Virus record (IMG/VR): IMGVR_UViG_3300030430_000523
Location: 1-45,711 of that record
DNA length: 45,711 nt
Reading direction: 5' to 3' (one strand)
Source: a virus
Positions within the stretch are counted from its first letter, which is position 1. Each line of letters begins with the position of its first letter. The notes below the pieces were generated by a model, which saw nothing but the letters and a program-made list of their open reading frames with translations, was not told where the DNA came from and ran no database searches. A program made the translations under genes and the position numbers. Shown one piece after another: positions 39,064-45,711 of this stretch.

Positions 39064-39734
39064 TAGTTTTTCCCATTATGAGGACACTCTAATACTGGAC
39101 ACCATGCTTTACACAGGCCGCTAGGATTAGGGTTCCATACATCATTGTCGTAGGCTGTTTCCATGTTGCTGTAATTATCCAGCCACTTGTCCCACAGTCT
39201 CTTCTCATCGTCGATAACATAACGATCTCGTATCAAATCGTTACTTACCACAAACAACAAACCAGCCCGAACAGTCTCTACTTCGGGGTAGTTTTTAAAA
39301 GTAACCAGCGCCATCAACTCTAGTTGGCCCTTGTCAGCATATCTTGCCGACTTTCCTGTCTTATAGTCAATAACCCAAGCTAATTTATCTTCACTATTTA
39401 ATATCAATAAATCTGCAATACCACGAAACCATACGTCATGGGCATAGAAACTACATGGCTCTAGCTGTTTAGTTACACCCATCCGCATCTCACATAACTT
39501 CTTACCCTTCTTAGCGTTTAGCGCATCCAACATACCTTTGGCGTAACTAAAACGTGGGTCTAGCTCTGTGCCGTCACGTATGTATTCTTCAGCAGCTTTG
39601 TGAAATTGATCTCCGTAACGCACCGCATCTGTCATCTTGAAAGGATATTGTTTTATAACCTTCTCGTGATAGAACTGCTTCGGACATTGATCAAACGATT
39701 TGATCTTACTGAATGACCACGGCGCAGCGTCCAT
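39063..39734 (-). CDS. Cas4/RecB-like PD-(D/E)XK nuclease with Cys cluster
   Basis: A 223-residue nuclease of the PD-(D/E)XK superfamily. H45 in YGDQFHKAAEEY, D108 in RGIADLLIL, and D123-x-K125 in VIDYKTGK followed by Q137 in KGQLELMAL are the RecB-family catalytic set. C17 (FDQCPKQF) plus C208, C212 and C217 (GLCKAWCPVLECPH) match the four-Cys iron-sulfur site of Cas4/AddB-like nucleases. Phage homologues act as exonucleases in recombination or host-DNA breakdown. There is no Cas1/Cas2 or CRISPR array nearby, so a CRISPR role is not supported. Directly abuts the gene before it. Confidence 0.88.
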   Translation of the reverse strand: MDAAPWSFSKIKSFDQCPKQFYHEKVIKQYPFKMTDAVRYGDQFHKAAEEYIRDGTELDPRFSYAKGMLDALNAKKGKKLCEMRMGVTKQLEPCSFYAHDVWFRGIADLLILNSEDKLAWVIDYKTGKSARYADKGQLELMALVTFKNYPEVETVRAGLLFVVSNDLIRDRYVIDDEKRLWDKWLDNYSNMETAYDNDVWNPNPSGLCKAWCPVLECPHNGKN

Positions 39735-40088
39735 CTACTCACTAAACCAAAGTTTGCTGCCTGATAGAGTGTTATCCCACTCTACATATGTAGTTCCCTT
39801 GTGTTGATACAGCAGCAAGTCAGGCACTTTACACTCTATCTCACACCAAAAACTAATACGCATACCTTCTCTACCTCTGGAGGGATTTAAAACATTTGCG
39901 TGTATATTTGTGTGTACTGTGCACTCTCCGTTTGGAGCAACTAAAATCCCTCGATTATCGTTAGAGGTATGATGGTAAACCCCCACAGCTTGCTGGTGTA
40001 AGTTAGCACCTTTGCAAATAGGACACATTAAGCGATTGTAATCAGAACCTATCGGCATCACTATATCGAATCCATAGGAATCGATCAT
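39735..40088 (-). CDS. Zinc-binding conserved phage protein
   Basis: A 117-residue protein with CPIC at 22-25 (RLMCPICKGANLHQQAVGV), a second Cys pair nearby (ECTVHTNI and ISFWCEIECKVP) and HQ/HH segments able to complete a zinc site. Its C-terminal part (LLLYQHKGTTYVEWDN) is beta-rich. I recall this pattern (CP.C...NLH, FWCE.C, QHKGTT..EW) as a conserved small zinc protein beside polymerase genes. Function unknown. ATG 40088 overlaps the polymerase stop by four bases (ATGA). Confidence 0.75.
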   Translation of the reverse strand: MIDSYGFDIVMPIGSDYNRLMCPICKGANLHQQAVGVYHHTSNDNRGILVAPNGECTVHTNIHANVLNPSRGREGMRISFWCEIECKVPDLLLYQHKGTTYVEWDNTLSGSKLWFSE

Positions 40089-41914
40089 TCACAGTCTCCG
40101 TATGCCTTCGCCATACCGCTCTCACATTCAAGGGGCAATCCCTTTGCCCACTTCGGAACATATCGCATACATCTCTCGACGTATTCTTTGGCTTCTTCGG
40201 CCTCATCATTCTCTACACAACATATAACTGAGTCGTGCACTGTAAGAACAGGACGATACCGCCTGTTAATCAATAGCATTTGTTCCGCGATGATACAACG
40301 TGCAAGAGCTTGGCATACGTTCTCTATCACCTTACCACCGTATATCCTTGTTCGGCCTCGCCGTGTTTCGTAGGTATACTCGACACCTTGAGCGTTTTCC
40401 TCACCTTGCAGATCGTCATAACGCATTAGTAGGCTAGAGGGTAGCTTTATAGCTGAACGATCACCTATTACCTCGACCACACCTTCTTTGCCAAACTGCA
40501 CGGAATCACCACGCGATAGATGGCTGACCATGTTTTGAGCTTCGCGCCACACGTGACTTATCTTCCAGTTGGTATCACGATATATGTTAATTATTCGTCG
40601 CGCTTCTTCGATAGGTATAGAGGTTCCAAACGACTCTAACTGTGCTTGAAACTTCACTGCACCCATACCATAACCAGCGCCAAGTATTGTGGTCTTACCC
40701 ACAAACCGCTGATCTTTTGTCACTTGATCCTCTGACACGTCATATATACGTGCTGCCATTTTGACGTAGACATCCTCTTTTTTGCGGAACGCTTTAGTCA
40801 AATCATCTTGCCCTGCGAACCATGCCAGCACACGTGCCTCTATCTGTGACGAGTCACAGTCAATTAACACATGACCATCTGGCGCGGTAATACTTTTCTT
40901 CAGTGTCTTACCGTCAGGCCCACGGCTCGGTAGATTCTGTAGGTTGATCTTGTCATCTCCACCCCACCGACCAGTATGTGCTGCGTAGTACCTCACAGGA
41001 ACCGGCAGTGTTCCTCGCTCCGCAATGTCTATAAATCGTTGTGTGCGTGTTTCTTCTAGTGTGCTTTTGTTGCCTAATCGTGCAGCCACCAACGCTTGCA
41101 CGCCGGTGTCTTCATGCTCTACAAGGCTCTTGAACGCTTCATCGGTTTTAGCAAATGCGTAGGTCTGTTTGCCAGTTGTCATACTTATCTTGGTAGGAGG
41201 TGTTACACCCTTCGAGCGTAGTAAGTCTGCGAACTTATCGTTGCTCATCAGATCTTTCTTGTCAGCCACCCCTGCCTCTAGTAACAGGTTATCCTTGCGA
41301 GTTTGAATATCCTCTAGGTGACGAGACAACAAACACAAATCTAGAACTAACAGCGGATGCGTGAACATACGCAATGTACAGTCGATGACTTTTAATTCTT
41401 GTTTTGGGAAATGCTTCGCCATGATATGAAACAGCTTATGTGTAAGCTCCACATCATTGATGCAGTAATCCCCATAACGATCTAACTCGTCATCAGTAAA
41501 ATCTTCTCTGCGTTTGCCTAGAGCATTGAGTATCTCAGTGCCTTTTTCACCGACATCGTATCGCTCGGCTAAGGCTTTGAGACTACCGCCGACTTCAACT
41601 CCGTGTACGGCTCGTCCCATACATAGAGTATCAGCCCATACTTTAGGTTTAATGCCGAATAGCCAAGAAAGAATAGCACCATCAAACATAGTGTTATGTG
41701 CCAGAACCATACTGGAAGCCCAATCAAACTCAGCAAAATATTCCGCAAGCTCCGCATGAGTGCCACTAGCCCATTCTGTCGGTCCATTATTGACCTTTAC
41801 ACCTACACCTACTATCTCAAACCTAGAATCTCGTATGTATTCTTCAGTTGTCATTTTTGTGAGCGAAAAGTCTTTGTCGTAAAAAGTCTCAAAATCAAGA
41901 GTTATGAGATCCAC
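40085..41914 (-). CDS. polA: Family A DNA polymerase with 3'-5' exonuclease
   Basis: A 609-residue replicative polymerase from GTG 41914, preceded by AAGGAG at five bases. Exonuclease sites: D7/E9 in LDFETFYD, HNTMFD (73-78), and Y150-x3-D154. Polymerase motifs: A, D354 in DCDSSQIEAR; B, R403-x3-K407-x3-L411-G-x2-Y415; C, H560-D561 in LTVHDSV. It lacks the 5'-nuclease domain, as phage polymerases usually do. The residue equivalent to E. coli Phe762 (T7 Tyr526) is Leu411. In published surveys of phage family A polymerases, as I remember them, Leu at this position has been linked with slower or temperate replication, but no integrase is in the window. Confidence 0.93.
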   Translation of the reverse strand: MDLITLDFETFYDKDFSLTKMTTEEYIRDSRFEIVGVGVKVNNGPTEWASGTHAELAEYFAEFDWASSMVLAHNTMFDGAILSWLFGIKPKVWADTLCMGRAVHGVEVGGSLKALAERYDVGEKGTEILNALGKRREDFTDDELDRYGDYCINDVELTHKLFHIMAKHFPKQELKVIDCTLRMFTHPLLVLDLCLLSRHLEDIQTRKDNLLLEAGVADKKDLMSNDKFADLLRSKGVTPPTKISMTTGKQTYAFAKTDEAFKSLVEHEDTGVQALVAARLGNKSTLEETRTQRFIDIAERGTLPVPVRYYAAHTGRWGGDDKINLQNLPSRGPDGKTLKKSITAPDGHVLIDCDSSQIEARVLAWFAGQDDLTKAFRKKEDVYVKMAARIYDVSEDQVTKDQRFVGKTTILGAGYGMGAVKFQAQLESFGTSIPIEEARRIINIYRDTNWKISHVWREAQNMVSHLSRGDSVQFGKEGVVEVIGDRSAIKLPSSLLMRYDDLQGEENAQGVEYTYETRRGRTRIYGGKVIENVCQALARCIIAEQMLLINRRYRPVLTVHDSVICCVENDEAEEAKEYVERCMRYVPKWAKGLPLECESGMAKAYGDCE

Positions 41915-41916
41915 AC

Positions 41917-42108
41917 TTACTCCTTCCCTTGTCTTTCAGTTATTTTGAGAATGTTCTTTTCTGTGACTTGTGACATACGCAACGGCAATCCTTCGTTATC
42001 TATCGTTTTGTATCGCGCTGTTTCTTCGTTGTCTGCGTATATCAAAACCCTGTGCGAAATTACTTCGTTAAAGATAACCTCAAACTCTTTTTCCCCTTCT
42101 TTTTTCAT
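41917..42108 (-). CDS. Small DpnD/PcfM-like protein
   Basis: A 63-residue protein (EFEVIFNEVISHRVLIYADN, then EETARYKTIDNEGLPLRMSQ) with the beta-hairpin plus helix pattern of small DpnD/PcfM-like proteins: F.V...E..S..V.I.A..EE.A. Such proteins are common in phages and plasmids and have no established role. It sits two bases before the polymerase start, in the same transcript, and its own start lies within the end of the AT-hook-like gene, so it overlaps that gene by 29 bases. Confidence 0.65.
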   Translation of the reverse strand: MKKEGEKEFEVIFNEVISHRVLIYADNEETARYKTIDNEGLPLRMSQVTEKNILKITERQGKE

Positions 42109-42469
42109 TCCCTTTCTCCAGACGTTTGATCTCAGCCTTTATATAAAATTCAATCTTCTTTGCATCACGTAACTCATCACTGTGAGAAGACTCTCCGTAC
42201 CTATAACACGATCTGAATATCTCACCAATCTGAGCGTTCATGTTTTTGTGAGAGATTAAGTCCTGTAGCTCTTTTGCATTTGCAGGTAACTTGTAATAGT
42301 CAGCACTACTACCGTCCGACGTTACACCAACCACTACATTATCGTTGCCAGTTGTAACATTGTTACCAGCTTTCACACCCAAAGCTACCTTTCTGTCATT
42401 TACAGTGATGTATCCAAGATCATCAATGGGTTGTTTGCGAGGGCGACCTCGCCTCTTCTTCTCCGTCAT
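42080..42469 (-). CDS. AT-hook-like protein carrying one YadA/tail-fibre-type repeat
   Basis: A 129-residue protein with AAGGTG before ATG 42469. Residues 4-12 (KKRRGRPRK) are an AT-hook-like minor-groove binding motif. Residues 26-48 (DRKVALGVKAGNNVTTGNDN and VVVG next) match the repeat of the tail fibre at 6672-10712 (for example YNTAVGFQAGRNITTGTNNT followed by IVGG). A domain with AKELQDLISHKNMNAQIGEI and a helical, basic C-terminus follow. The mix of DNA-binding-like start and a fibre-type beta-roll unit in a replication block is unusual. Partners and role are unknown. Confidence 0.75.
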   Translation of the reverse strand: MTEKKRRGRPRKQPIDDLGYITVNDRKVALGVKAGNNVTTGNDNVVVGVTSDGSSADYYKLPANAKELQDLISHKNMNAQIGEIFRSCYRYGESSHSDELRDAKKIEFYIKAEIKRLEKGNEKRRGKRV

Positions 42470-42653
42470 CTTTCACCTTTATTTCTATGCGATTTAGTGG
42501 GACGGCTTTGAGGTTGTACACCCCTTCGGTAAAGCCATAGTTTAAGATAAAGTGTTCTGCAAAATACTTACTTGGGAACGGCCCAAACGTAGTACGTGAC
42601 TTATCACCCGAATGTGTACACCACACAACGTATTCTAGTTCTTCTTCACTCAT
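42423..42653 (-). CDS. Small unknown protein, replication block
   Basis: A 76-residue protein starting at ATG 42653, six bases after AGGAGG on the minus strand; a second ATG at 42656 is adjacent. The longer frame back to 42689 is not used because it lies inside the upstream gene and lacks such a site. The sequence (MSEEELEYVVWCTHSGDKSR, TTFGPFPSKYFAEHFILNYG) looks like a small alpha/beta protein. It overlaps the end of the gene before it by eight bases and the start of the AT-hook-like gene by 47 bases. Function unknown. Confidence 0.6.
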   Translation of the reverse strand: MSEEELEYVVWCTHSGDKSRTTFGPFPSKYFAEHFILNYGFTEGVYNLKAVPLNRIEIKVKDDGEEEARSPSQTTH

Positions 42654-42843
42654 CATCTTCCTCCTGCTCGAACAGGTATTGAACCTCATCCCATATTCTT
42701 AGGCGAGCACACTCTTCGCCTTCTCTGAGAACGTGTATCTCCAACCATTCTTTTGGAGTGCATTTAAATTTCTTAGCAAGACTCTTCAATGCCTTGAGAT
42801 CATCATCCTTGTATTCGACGGTTGTCGTTAATCTAAACTTCAT
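42646..42843 (-). CDS. Small acidic unknown protein
   Basis: A 65-residue protein (MKFRLTTTVEYKDDDLKALK, SLAKKFKCTPKEWLEIHVLR, then ARLRIWDEVQYLFEQEEDDE) with a beta-strand start, a short helix and an acidic tail. ATG 42843 is preceded by GGGAGA. The CTPKEW.E segment is reminiscent of small DNA- or RNA-associated phage proteins, but I do not recognise a family. The upstream gap (42844-42945, 102 bases) holds a TTACTTATAAACC stretch that could be a weak promoter -10 region; I do not call it. Confidence 0.6.
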   Translation of the reverse strand: MKFRLTTTVEYKDDDLKALKSLAKKFKCTPKEWLEIHVLREGEECARLRIWDEVQYLFEQEEDDE

Positions 42844-42945
42844 CTGTTTCTCCCGTTATTTCTCCTATCACTGTATTTTGATCACCATTAGTAACGAAAA
42901 CACAGCAGTAGGTTTATAAGTAACACCACGTAACGTATTCTGAGC

Positions 42946-43260
42946 TTAAAAATCAAACTCCAGTTGAACAGGCGTTGCACCTATTAACTCTGGTATGTCA
43001 CGCATATTTTCTTCATTTACCACGAGTGATATGCCATCACATTCGGCAATGTCTTTGAGATTCTTTTCTTGCAGTGCGGTAGGCTTGTTGCCCCCTGCTT
43101 TGCACTCGATACCAAAGAACTTGCCTCGATAACATCCCACTATGTCCGGCACGCCACTCTTACCATACCCACCAGTGGCAGGGTAAAAGTAGTATGCTTT
43201 AAGACTTCGTAGCTGGCTTGCTACGACTTTTTTTACTTTGGCTTCCGGCGTCATTGCCAT
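42946..43260 (-). CDS. VRR-NUC nuclease
   Basis: A 104-residue single-domain VRR-NUC (PD-(D/E)XK) nuclease: G36-VPD39 in KSGVPDIVGCYRG, then E52-x-K54 in FFGIECKAG and Q64 in TALQEKNLKD. The end is QLEFDF. Stand-alone VRR-NUC proteins of this length in phages are structure-specific or Holliday-junction-type nucleases that act in replication or recombination. AAGGAG lies eight bases before ATG 43260. Its 5' end overlaps a 58-residue gene in another frame. Confidence 0.88.
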   Translation of the reverse strand: MAMTPEAKVKKVVASQLRSLKAYYFYPATGGYGKSGVPDIVGCYRGKFFGIECKAGGNKPTALQEKNLKDIAECDGISLVVNEENMRDIPELIGATPVQLEFDF

Positions 43261-43375
43261 TCTTGATCTCCTTCAATAGACCCTCGATACGCAACATCAC
43301 CTCTAGCATCGTGTACTGTGTATCGAAGAGCTTTTCCAAATCCTCTTCATCAAACTCAATAATCACTTTGCCCAT
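43199..43375 (-). CDS. 58-residue small protein overlapping the VRR-NUC gene
   Basis: Minus-strand ATG 43375 to TAA 43199-43201 gives 58 residues (MGKVIIEFDEEDLEKLFDTQ, YTMLEVMLRIEGLLKEIKNG, then a Ser/Lys-rich end). AGAGGA lies seven bases before the ATG. The first 39 residues read as strand, helix, helix, with a clear coding pattern in an otherwise empty interval (43261-43384). The last 20 residues, within the nuclease gene in another frame, look like overlap filler. Probably a real small phage protein of unknown role, similar in size to others in the block. Confidence 0.6.
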   Translation of the reverse strand: MGKVIIEFDEEDLEKLFDTQYTMLEVMLRIEGLLKEIKNGNDAGSQSKKSRSKPATKS

Positions 43376-43384
43376 CTTTTTCCT

Positions 43385-43636
43385 CTAGGAACTGGTTTCA
43401 ATGCTAACCCAAAAAGAACTTTCAGTAGAACGCCAGCCAACTCCCGTTATCTTTTGTAATGGGCGAAGCAAAACCAAAGCCGATAGTTTATGTTTCAACG
43501 ACTCAGGTAATGCTTCTGAACCATAGTATGTGCCAGCTAACTGTGAGTCAACACAATTCATACCAACACACTCTACTACCCATGTATCACTGTCTGTATC
43601 TACTTCTACGAAATAAGTAATGTCGTTACGCATCAT
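43385..43636 (-). CDS. Small unknown protein
   Basis: An 83-residue protein (MRNDITYFVEVDTDSDTWVV, ECVGMNCVDSQLAGTYYGSE, then ALPESLKHKLSALVLLRPLQ) with strand-rich start and one hydrophobic helix. Two adjacent ATG codons (43636 and 43633) are available; either fits. It overlaps the larger gene upstream by eleven bases, as is usual in this block. No domain or motif is recognised. Confidence 0.6.
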   Translation of the reverse strand: MMRNDITYFVEVDTDSDTWVVECVGMNCVDSQLAGTYYGSEALPESLKHKLSALVLLRPLQKITGVGWRSTESSFWVSIETSS

Positions 43637-44579
43637 CTTCTAACACTACAAAGAACGTGTTATCGTCGTACTTCATGCCCACTCCACTGACGTATTCCCT
43701 GTTACCCATTACGTTTAGCACGTCCAGTTTTGGTCGTAGCGTGTGAAATGTTTCATCAGTGTCACGATAAGTAAGGGCTGGAGTCACACTCACTTGATCA
43801 GAAACTGTTGTCTGTGCGTCCACATAATGAGCGATCAGGTAATCTCTACCTTTATCATCCACACGCAATCGAACAAACACAGGCATCCTGCCAATGCCTT
43901 TGAGATCCATCTGTTTCTCATACCAATCTTTGTAATTGGCTATGTGTGTATTGAGATTTTCTTCGCGTGTGCCGAGCCAAACATTGGTATTGTGCTGTTT
44001 GATAAGGCATTGCATAGCTGGCCCGTCTGGATCTTTAATACCCAACGTATCACAGACTGACCTTATCTTTTCTGAGGCTTCGTCAATTCGTCGGTTACGT
44101 TGAACTTTATAGCTGTACGTAGGAATACCAGCCAACTCCTCTTGCGTCCAAAGCCGTAGATACTTAGCTGCGTTAGAGATCCCTTTCTTTATGCTCACAG
44201 TCTCAGTGGTATTTCTTTTCTTTCGATTGTAAATATGTCTGGATATAACACCGTAACGCACTTTCCCATCGTACCCTCGATTAGCATATATCTCGCCCAA
44301 GAAACAAGGTTGGTTCTTAGCGTAAACATATATCTGGTCATACCGCACATTATGAACGATGTCTCCTTTCGCTACGTAGAACTGTGTGTCCCATAACTTG
44401 TCACTCACTCCTGTAGCAAATGCTCGTAAAGAAACATTCTCAATCGTACGAGGATCTACCATCTCATACCGAACATCCGACAACGTACCCCTTTGCACCC
44501 TGTCATCTGGGTTACCGTACCACTGAGTGTCGCTGTAGTAGCGCACCTTGACAAAATCTGTGTTCATAGGCTTTTCCAT
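43626..44579 (-). CDS. Unknown 317-residue protein
   Basis: I start this at ATG 44579, which overlaps the TAA of the gene before it and has GGAGAAG just upstream, instead of the longer frame to 44630. The protein (KVRYYSDTQWYGNPDDRVQR, RTIENVSLRAFATGVSDKLW, AKYLRLWTQEELAGIPTYSY) has mixed alpha/beta character with no membrane segment or catalytic motif I can name. It is early in the minus-strand transcript, where host-takeover and unknown genes are often placed. It lies next to another unknown large protein. I do not recognise the family. Confidence 0.65.
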   Translation of the reverse strand: MEKPMNTDFVKVRYYSDTQWYGNPDDRVQRGTLSDVRYEMVDPRTIENVSLRAFATGVSDKLWDTQFYVAKGDIVHNVRYDQIYVYAKNQPCFLGEIYANRGYDGKVRYGVISRHIYNRKKRNTTETVSIKKGISNAAKYLRLWTQEELAGIPTYSYKVQRNRRIDEASEKIRSVCDTLGIKDPDGPAMQCLIKQHNTNVWLGTREENLNTHIANYKDWYEKQMDLKGIGRMPVFVRLRVDDKGRDYLIAHYVDAQTTVSDQVSVTPALTYRDTDETFHTLRPKLDVLNVMGNREYVSGVGMKYDDNTFFVVLEDDA

Positions 44580-45711
44580 TACTCTTCTCCTTTTATGATT
44601 GTTACCAAACCACACGTTTTGTTGATCCACGTGTTATACGCTGCGCGAAATGCTTTCTTATCTGATCGACGAACCGACTCACGTGCGTTGGGTGAATTCA
44701 TAAACGCAGCCAACAGTTGCACACGTAACTCGTGATGTGGATCTTTTAATATGTTCTCTACCTTAGCCCCATCGAAAGTATTAGTTGAAGCATACCTATT
44801 AGATACGATCACCTTTTCAGCACGCAGGGTATTTTTACATTCGATTATGTATCCCTTTGCATTTATCGGTAACGTATTACCTACAGCTAGAGTCCAATCC
44901 CAAAACCCCTCGATGTAGGGTTTTAGTTTTTTCTTACGAGCTTTGTCTACTTTGGTGCTGTTGTGTATGAGCTTGAACTCAGGGCTGATTAGTTCCCAAT
45001 CACTAGATATAAACTCATTGGTCATAAACCTTTCGGGATCAAACTCGTAAACAGTGGTAGTCCTAGCAAACTTCAGATACTTGTGATCGTCTTTCTTCAC
45101 GTAGCCATATTTCTTTTTGATGTACGCTGCGTGAGTAACTTCGGGATACAAATGGTTTTCGCGTCCGTCCACTCGATCATAGATAACATCCCAATGGTTT
45201 AGATCAATAGACTGACTCTTAGGTAAGTAGTAGCGTTTCTCATTAGCCAAACCGTCATTCGCCACCACAAACTGCTTACCGCCATACAGCGTAAACTTTA
45301 GACCCTCTGGTAAAAACGCTTCCAAGAACTGATACCTAGCATGATGTGCGTGACTACCCGAACCATTACGTACCTTGACTATCTCCATGAACGAACCATC
45401 AGGCTGTTCCTCTATCTCCCACACGATAGGTGACAGATTGATTGTGTCGAATACACGAGGGCGCTCAACCATCGGGTCAGTGTAACCAAGAAATACAGGA
45501 TCACCTTCTCCACCATCGCACAGTGCATATAACACCTTACCGTCTGAAGCTCTCGTTATCTCTCTGACGTGTTCCCACTTGCGACTGCGGTTGTAGCCAG
45601 CCGGTCTGAGATTGTCTTCTCTACTATGGTTCTTACTCACCATAGGTTTAGTGTTTTGATACTTACGGCGCACGTGCCAGTACGTATCCAGATTCTGCTT
45701 TCTACCGTACA
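44579..45711 (-). CDS. Unknown protein, 5' end beyond the window
   Basis: The minus-strand frame is open from TAA 44579-44581 to the window edge. GTG at 45673 is a possible start, but in-frame codons continue upstream to 45711 (KQNLDTYWHVRRKYQN at the edge), so the start probably lies outside. The visible ~376 residues include VSKNHSREDNLRPAGYNRSR, a central RVDGRENHLYPEVTHAAYIK, and a basic C-terminal helical part with NARESVRRSDKKAFRAAYNT. It has no recognised domain. It may be paired with the 317-residue protein, whose start overlaps its stop. Confidence 0.6.
   Translation of the reverse strand, partial: YGRKQNLDTYWHVRRKYQNTKPMVSKNHSREDNLRPAGYNRSRKWEHVREITRASDGKVLYALCDGGEGDPVFLGYTDPMVERPRVFDTINLSPIVWEIEEQPDGSFMEIVKVRNGSGSHAHHARYQFLEAFLPEGLKFTLYGGKQFVVANDGLANEKRYYLPKSQSIDLNHWDVIYDRVDGRENHLYPEVTHAAYIKKKYGYVKKDDHKYLKFARTTTVYEFDPERFMTNEFISSDWELISPEFKLIHNSTKVDKARKKKLKPYIEGFWDWTLAVGNTLPINAKGYIIECKNTLRAEKVIVSNRYASTNTFDGAKVENILKDPHHELRVQLLAAFMNSPNARESVRRSDKKAFRAAYNTWINKTCGLVTIIKGEE

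Noticed and set aside
1-45711. CRISPR array, insertion sequence or transposase
   Set aside because: No regularly spaced identical repeats with unique spacers, no terminal inverted repeats with a transposase; all repeats found are coding or the single RNA-element pair.

Overview
The window is a piece of a tailed double-stranded DNA phage genome, most likely a marine podovirus-like phage of a proteobacterium. Two convergent blocks of tightly packed, often overlapping genes meet at about 31.4 kb. Small protein families I recall from uncultured marine phages, a three-helix holin of the gene-transfer-agent type and an M15 endolysin point to a marine, possibly alphaproteobacterial, host. I recognise no integrase, repressor or tRNA. 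Terminase, portal and major capsid genes are absent, and genes run off both ends, so the window is not a whole genome.

Left block, plus strand, 1-31406: virion and lysis genes. From 1 to 3081 lie small, strongly basic Lys/Arg-rich proteins and one 224-residue conserved protein. From 3082 to 5637 are two adaptor-like head-to-tail proteins, a zinc-ribbon protein and small virion proteins. From 5647 to 10712 are a beta-repeat tail protein and a 1346-residue tail fibre with YadA-like head repeats and a C-terminal S74-type chaperone/autoprotease. From 10716 to 14222 are a 2OG-Fe(II) oxygenase, several one-helix membrane proteins, a holin and an M15 endolysin. From 14222 to 31406 are tail/nozzle-type proteins followed by five large internal or ejection-type proteins (1738, 222, 270, 580 and 2121 residues). 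The last carries an HEAVH zinc-metallopeptidase motif.

Right block, minus strand, 45711 down to 31496: DNA replication and metabolism. In transcription order it holds two large unknown proteins, small unknown proteins, a VRR-NUC nuclease, an AT-hook-like protein containing one tail-fibre-type repeat, a family A DNA polymerase with Leu at the position of E. coli Phe762, a zinc-binding protein, a Cas4/RecB-like nuclease with a Cys cluster, and an HNH-tail-like basic protein. These are followed by a structured noncoding stretch, an SNF2-type helicase, a HTH protein, a gp2.5-like single-strand binding protein and a primase-polymerase/DUF927 helicase fusion. A hairpin plus T-run at 31404-31443 can end minus-strand transcription at the convergence point.

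The most unusual items are: (1) the 38543-38788 noncoding stretch, with two copies of a pseudoknot-capable RNA element that show compensatory changes, the second copy abutting a ribosome binding site; (2) a tail-fibre-like repeat inside a replication-block protein; (3) a conserved-looking reading frame at 12705-12986 with no usable start, in the -1 frame of the gene before it; and (4) short motifs shared among the ejection proteins. Every family name here comes from reading translated sequence and motifs; no database search was run.
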